DNA of 64,000 nt from NCBI GenBank assembly GCA_036130055.1, contig JAYYOR010000013.1:16236-80235 (forward strand), read 5' to 3'. Below are positions 59,969 to 64,000 of the stretch, in pieces. The notes under the pieces are model-generated. The model was not told the origin of the DNA, searched no databases, and was given only the letters and a program-made list of their open reading frames with translations. How positions within the stretch are numbered: position 1 is the stretch's first letter; every line of letters starts with the position of its first letter. The DNA comes from TMED69 sp036130055. Lineage in GTDB: Bacteria; Pseudomonadota; Gammaproteobacteria; Ga0077536. The position numbers were made by a program, and so were the translations under genes.

Positions 59969-62125
59969 CTACAATTTTCTGCTTACTCTCACCACTGTTT
60001 TGATTTTTCGTAAAACTCTAATGATGTCTGCCAGATGTTTTCGGTCTTTAACTCCAATGGTCAGCCTCATTATCATATAATATTCATCTCGGTCACTCAG
60101 GTTGACTTCCTCTATGTTTGCTTCCCTTTCGGCGCAAGAAGCAGCAACGGTGGCGAGCACGCCCCGTCTATTCTGAACATCTAAAACAATTTCTGAGCTG
60201 AATTCTTTATCAACCACTTCAGCCCAATCAACATCGACCCATTGTTCGGGCGCTTTTCTATATTCATTCGTATTTTTACAGTTAGGCCTATGGATCACTA
60301 TTCCTCTACCGGAGGTAAGCACTCCCATTATTTGATCCCCTGGTATGGGATAACAGCATTTCGGAACCGAAATAACCATTCCTTCGGTACCTTTTATGAG
60401 TAGGGGCCCGGTCTGTTTAATTTTTGTTTTAAGGTTGGGGTTGGCTTTAAGTAACTCGTTCTTAACGGTTTCTGCGATTAAAAATGGTGATTTATTTCCC
60501 AATCCGATTTCTGCATACAAGTCGTCAATCTCAGTCAATCTTAGTTTTTTAAGAATATTGTTTAATTCTTGTTGCTCACAATTCTTTATAGATATTGGAC
60601 CTGAAACGAAAGTATTTTCTAGCATTCGCATTCCTAATCTAATTGCTTCGTCTCGTTGTTGATTTTTTTGATAGTGTCTAATGTTTGCTCTAGCTTTCGC
60701 GGTCACGACATAGCTTAACCACATAGGATTAGGTGTCGCGTTCGGTGCCGTTACAATTTCTATTTGATCACCATTTTGTAGTTTAGTTCTGAGAGGGGCA
60801 ATTCTTTTATTTATGCGACATCCAATGCACTTTTTCCCCACATCAGTATGAATTGCGAAAGCTAAATCTACAGCACAGGCACCTTGAGGTAATTTAAAAA
60901 CATCGCCATTTGGCGTCAAAATAAATACCTCGTCTGGGAACAGATCGATTTTCACATGCTCTAAAAACTCGAGGGAATTCCCTGCCTTTTGTTGTATCTC
61001 TAAGACACCTCTTAACCATTCATGTGCGAGTTTTTTGGCATTTTTTTTGGCGCTATCGCCTGTTTTGTAGCTCCAGTGAGCTGCGATTCCGGCTTCTGCC
61101 ATGTGGTCCATTTCATTTGTTCTAATCTGAATCTCGATTGGAACGCCAAAGGGCCCAAACAAGCCAGTATGTAATGACTGGTATCCGTTGGCCTTTGGAA
61201 GTGCGATATAGTCCTTGAATGCTCCAGGAATAGGTTTGTAGACGCCGTGAATAAGTCCCAGAGTTCGATAACATGTGTCAACCGAGTCAACTATTATTCT
61301 AAAAGCATAGACATCTCTGACTTCACTAAAGTGGAGGCCTTTTTCTTTCATTTTATTATAAATACTATATAGATGCTTTTCACGGCCAACTACGTGGGCC
61401 ACCAATCCTTCCTGTCTTAAATTACGTTTAAGCCTATTACCTATTTTTTTTATTACTTCTTTACGATTCCCTCTAATTTTATTAATTACATTACTTAGGA
61501 CAGCTTGTCGCAATGGATATAGTGTGCTGAACCCTAACTCTTCTAGTTCTAGCCGTATCGAATTAATTCCAAGACGATGGGCAATTGGTGCATATATTTC
61601 TAATGTTTCTTTAGCGATGAGTTTTCTTTTTTTGAGAGATAAGTGTTGTATTGTCCTCATATTGTGCATGCGGTCTGCTAATTTTACTAAAATAACTCGA
61701 ATGTCAGTTGCCATTGCCATTAACATTTTCTGAAAATTCTTGGCTTGAGCTTCTGCATAAGACTCAAACTCAATTTGAGTGAGTTTACTCAAGCCGTCTA
61801 CAATTTGGGCAACGCCACTACCAAAGTTTCTTTTTATTTGTACTTTTGCGATACTAGTATCTTCGATAACATCATGTAACATTGCTGCTATAAGTGTCTC
61901 ATGATCCATTCTCATATCTGCTAGAATTCTTGAAACAGCAAGAGGGTGTTGAATAAAAGGCTCCCCACTCTTTCTAAGTTGACCTGAGTGCGCATCAGCA
62001 CTGAATTTATAAGCTTTCAAGACCTGATTTATCTGGTCCTGATCCATATAATTGCCAATCTGTTTGCGAAGGTGCTCAAACCGAAGTGTTTGGTGTTGAA
62101 TTTCTTCTCTGATGACTACTGTCAT
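59969..62125 (-). CDS. spoT: Bifunctional (p)ppGpp synthetase/hydrolase SpoT
   Basis: SpoT controls the alarmone (p)ppGpp. It is 718 residues long. The N-terminal HD hydrolase (HPLAVSRILADMRMD, AAMLHDVIEDTS) is intact, followed by the synthetase (RDVYAFRIIVDSVDTCY, ALPKANGYQSLHTGLFGPFGVPIEIQIRT), a TGS domain (EVFILTPNGDVFKLPQGACAVDLAFAIH), a helical/zinc-finger region, and a C-terminal ACT domain. Active-site HD motifs argue for hydrolase activity, as expected of SpoT rather than RelA. rpoZ lies upstream. Confidence 0.96.
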   Translation of the reverse strand: MTVVIREEIQHQTLRFEHLRKQIGNYMDQDQINQVLKAYKFSADAHSGQLRKSGEPFIQHPLAVSRILADMRMDHETLIAAMLHDVIEDTSIAKVQIKRNFGSGVAQIVDGLSKLTQIEFESYAEAQAKNFQKMLMAMATDIRVILVKLADRMHNMRTIQHLSLKKRKLIAKETLEIYAPIAHRLGINSIRLELEELGFSTLYPLRQAVLSNVINKIRGNRKEVIKKIGNRLKRNLRQEGLVAHVVGREKHLYSIYNKMKEKGLHFSEVRDVYAFRIIVDSVDTCYRTLGLIHGVYKPIPGAFKDYIALPKANGYQSLHTGLFGPFGVPIEIQIRTNEMDHMAEAGIAAHWSYKTGDSAKKNAKKLAHEWLRGVLEIQQKAGNSLEFLEHVKIDLFPDEVFILTPNGDVFKLPQGACAVDLAFAIHTDVGKKCIGCRINKRIAPLRTKLQNGDQIEIVTAPNATPNPMWLSYVVTAKARANIRHYQKNQQRDEAIRLGMRMLENTFVSGPISIKNCEQQELNNILKKLRLTEIDDLYAEIGLGNKSPFLIAETVKNELLKANPNLKTKIKQTGPLLIKGTEGMVISVPKCCYPIPGDQIMGVLTSGRGIVIHRPNCKNTNEYRKAPEQWVDVDWAEVVDKEFSSEIVLDVQNRRGVLATVAASCAEREANIEEVNLSDRDEYYMIMRLTIGVKDRKHLADIIRVLRKIKTVVRVSRKL

Positions 62126-62146
62126 AAAGCGGTTTTCTATCGATTA

Positions 62147-62446
62147 TTAATCGGAAAGATGGTTGTTTCTATCTGCTTGGCTGACCTGTCTTTCTGCAGA
62201 TTCAACTGCGGCTTCATATTCTTCCTCAGCTTTTTGTTTTGCTTCAATTTCATCCAAAATTTCTTGGTTCATTAAACCGGCAGCGATTTCTCTAAGTGCA
62301 ATTACGGTAGGTTTATCTTTCTCTGGATCAACCAGTGGTTCCGCTCCCAATTCTAATTGACGCGCTCTTCTACTTGCTACTAACACGATATCAAATCTGT
62401 TGCCGATTAAGGGAAGGCAATCCTCTACCGTCAGTCTGGCCATCAC
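62147..62446 (-). CDS. rpoZ: RNA polymerase omega subunit
   Basis: Omega assists RNA polymerase assembly and carries a ppGpp site. It is 99 residues long. MARLTVEDCLPLIGNRFDIVLVASRRARQL is the conserved N-terminus and KPTVIALREIAAGLMNQ the C-terminal part. gmk-rpoZ-spoT order is standard. It lies 33 bases after gmk and 21 bases before spoT. Confidence 0.97.
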   Translation of the reverse strand: MMARLTVEDCLPLIGNRFDIVLVASRRARQLELGAEPLVDPEKDKPTVIALREIAAGLMNQEILDEIEAKQKAEEEYEAAVESAERQVSQADRNNHLSD

Positions 62447-62479
62447 AAGATCCTTTTGTTTTTTAGTCTAGCAAACATT

Positions 62480-63112
62480 TTATTTGTTTTCTATTATCTC
62501 CGCAACGGATTGTTTGAGTTCTTGGTCGTGCAAACTACTACAACAGTGGCTCGATGTTATTATTGCGTCAAGCACGGTTACGGTATCTTCGAATACTTCA
62601 TTTGTGATCACATAATCGTATTCACGATAATGAGATATCTCTGTAACCGCTTTGTTCATTCTCGCTTTAATTTCAGCCGGATCATCCCCCCTATCGCGTA
62701 GTCGCTGATTCAAAATCTTCAATGTTGGCGGAAGAATGAAAATGGAAACACTTTTGAATTCTGATTTTTTTAACTCTCTCGCTCCCTGCCAATCAATATC
62801 TAATATGATGTTAAGTCCCAAACTAATCGTTTGTTCGATGTTTTTTTTACTTGTTCCATATTTATTTCCAAACACATCCGCTGTTTCCAAAAATTCCTGT
62901 CCATTTTCCATTTTTAAAAACTCATTTTCTGTAACAAAAAAATAATCAACCCCATTTTTTTCGTTTTTTCTTGATTTTCGTGTGGTGTGAGATACTGATA
63001 GTCTCAAATCATTTCTGTCTTTAATTAATTCTCTTACTAGGGATGTCTTTCCCGCGCCTGAGGGCGCTGACACGATAAATATTAGTCCACTTTTTTTATA
63101 TTCATTCGACAT
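62480..63112 (-). CDS. gmk: Guanylate kinase
   Basis: Guanylate kinase phosphorylates GMP to GDP. It is 210 residues long. The P-loop SAPSGAGKTSLVRELI, SVSHTTRKSRKNEKNGVDYFFV and LDIDWQGARELKK are conserved, as is IFILPPTLKILNQRLRDRGDD. It overlaps the yicC stop by 11 bases and precedes rpoZ. Confidence 0.97.
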   Translation of the reverse strand: MSNEYKKSGLIFIVSAPSGAGKTSLVRELIKDRNDLRLSVSHTTRKSRKNEKNGVDYFFVTENEFLKMENGQEFLETADVFGNKYGTSKKNIEQTISLGLNIILDIDWQGARELKKSEFKSVSIFILPPTLKILNQRLRDRGDDPAEIKARMNKAVTEISHYREYDYVITNEVFEDTVTVLDAIITSSHCCSSLHDQELKQSVAEIIENK

Positions 63113-63965
63113 TTTGAATTTGTTCTCTGATTTGCTCCAAGTAAATTTTCATTTCGATAATAGTCTCTGTTACGCTAATCTGATTGGTTTTGGCACCAAG
63201 TGTATTTGTTTCTCTGCTAATTTCTTGTAAAATAAAACCAATCTTTCGGCCGGCAACTCCGCCTTTTTTTAAAATAGTTTCCAGCGATGTGAGATGATAA
63301 CGAATGCGGTCGATTTCCTCAGTAACATCCATTTTCTGTATTAAGATTGCGCACTCTTGTTCTAGCCTTGCGTTATCAGGCGACTGGGTAAGCTCAAGAA
63401 TTCGGTCCTTAAATTTTTTTACTAGTTCTTTGTTAATTTCAGATTGATTTTCTCCGATTTGAAGAAAATTGCTAGTGTACGAGGCCAGTTTTCGTTCAAT
63501 GACCTTAGTTAATTCTTTACCTTCTGAATGTCTGCTTGCTTTCAATTGTTCCACAGCATCCATAAATGGGTCATTAAGTATTTTAATTATTTGAGTTTCA
63601 TCAATATCCTTATGTTGGCAAACGCCAGGCCAACGAAGAATTTCAAGTAAACTTGAATTTATCTTGATACTAGTAAGGTCCTCAATCTCTAGTTTTACTT
63701 GCGCAAGATTTTCCAAAATTTTTGAATTCAATACCAAATCAGTTGTTTCTACCGGCAAATCTATATTTATAGTGCAGTCAATTCTGCCGCGACTAAAACA
63801 CTCCTTTAATATGTTTCTAGCTTTTTCTTCGAAACATTTTCCTAACTCGTTTATTCGTAAATTTATATCAAGTTGTTTGTGATTAATCGAACGAAGCTCA
63901 ATTGAACCGGAAGCTAATTCTGTCGGTAAAACGACCCTACTGAAGCCGGTCATGCTTGATAACAT
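63102..63965 (-). CDS. yicC: YicC/YloC family endoribonuclease
   Basis: This 287-residue protein is of the YicC family, now considered endoribonucleases. The N-terminal SSMTGFSRV, ELRSINHKQLDINLRI, the central SRGRIDCTINI, and the C-terminal GRKIGFILQEISRETNTLGAKTN are conserved. An AAAGAGGGG is present about 15 bases upstream of the ATG at 63965; a second ATG at 63953 gives the common MTGF start. It heads the leftward run yicC-gmk-rpoZ-spoT. Confidence 0.94.
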   Translation of the reverse strand: MLSSMTGFSRVVLPTELASGSIELRSINHKQLDINLRINELGKCFEEKARNILKECFSRGRIDCTINIDLPVETTDLVLNSKILENLAQVKLEIEDLTSIKINSSLLEILRWPGVCQHKDIDETQIIKILNDPFMDAVEQLKASRHSEGKELTKVIERKLASYTSNFLQIGENQSEINKELVKKFKDRILELTQSPDNARLEQECAILIQKMDVTEEIDRIRYHLTSLETILKKGGVAGRKIGFILQEISRETNTLGAKTNQISVTETIIEMKIYLEQIREQIQNVE

Positions 63966-64000
63966 TATTGAATCAACCCCTCTTTAATCTTCCTAGGATC

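Noticed and set aside
62163..62360. Plus-strand open frame opposite rpoZ
   Set aside because: It lies within rpoZ, a well-recognised gene, and has no supporting motif.
1..64000. CRISPR array, insertion sequence or prophage
   Set aside because: No repeat-spacer array, transposase, integrase or phage structural gene is visible; gene content is almost entirely chromosomal housekeeping or metabolic.

Overview
This is a low-GC, densely packed segment of a gammaproteobacterial chromosome, probably from a streamlined marine lineage. Several neighbourhoods match the Pseudomonas-type chromosome: pheA-tyrA-aroA-cmk-rpsA-ihfB, mfd-csiV-MTI phosphorylase, cysB, birA-coaX followed by a tRNA-Thr, a FabY-type ketosynthase, and rpoZ-gmk-yicC with spoT. 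That supports a relative of Pseudomonadales/Cellvibrionales, but the exact lineage is inference. No stretch over 300 bases lacks a gene. The largest gap is the 218 bp divergent region upstream of glyA. Convergent genes often touch or overlap, and many genes start with TTG or GTG.

Layout. 1-10733 (+): aromatic amino acid genes (pheA, cut by the window edge; tyrA; aroA), cmk, rpsA, ihfB, lapA, pyrF (no lapB between them), mfd and csiV. 10734-12902 (-): a purine/methylthio salvage set (MTI phosphorylase, a phosphoribosyltransferase, a DUF815 ATPase). 13121-19632 (+): glyA, nrdR and the riboflavin run ribD-ribE-ribBX-ribH, then nusB and thiL. 19647-22663 (+): a small catabolic-looking module (HpcH/HpaI aldolase, RraA-like protein, thiamine-diphosphate enzyme).

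22678-32463 (-) is the most unusual region. It is a ten-gene envelope cluster with a MotA/TolQ/ExbB-type channel protein and two von Willebrand A proteins whose N-terminal helices resemble the TolR/ExbD proton-channel helix. It also encodes a PEGA-repeat protein ending in a formylglycine-enzyme-like domain without its cysteines, a TPR protein, an unrecognised cytoplasmic protein and several lipoproteins or exported proteins. I interpret it as a proton-motive-force-coupled envelope machine that does not match Tol-Pal, Ton, Mot or Zorya. Upstream on the same strand lie a degenerate glutamine-amidotransferase-like gene, a thioesterase and fabY (32507-35493).

35612-41309 (+): an AraC-type regulator, an O-antigen-ligase-like protein, cysB, birA, coaX, then an unrecognised 145-residue protein with repeated AGIRG motifs directly upstream of tRNA-Thr(UGU). 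41326-56586 is mixed: uup, a cyclophilin, yaaA, a short-chain fatty acid transporter, flavin oxidoreductases, a drug/metabolite transporter, an amidase, an enoyl-CoA hydratase, an SDR, a PatB-like lyase, dacB, an AhpD-like protein, a CoA-transferase, a PuuD-like membrane protein and a 31-residue membrane ORF. 56609-63965 (-): housekeeping genes ubiA, recG, ridA, spoT, rpoZ, gmk and yicC.
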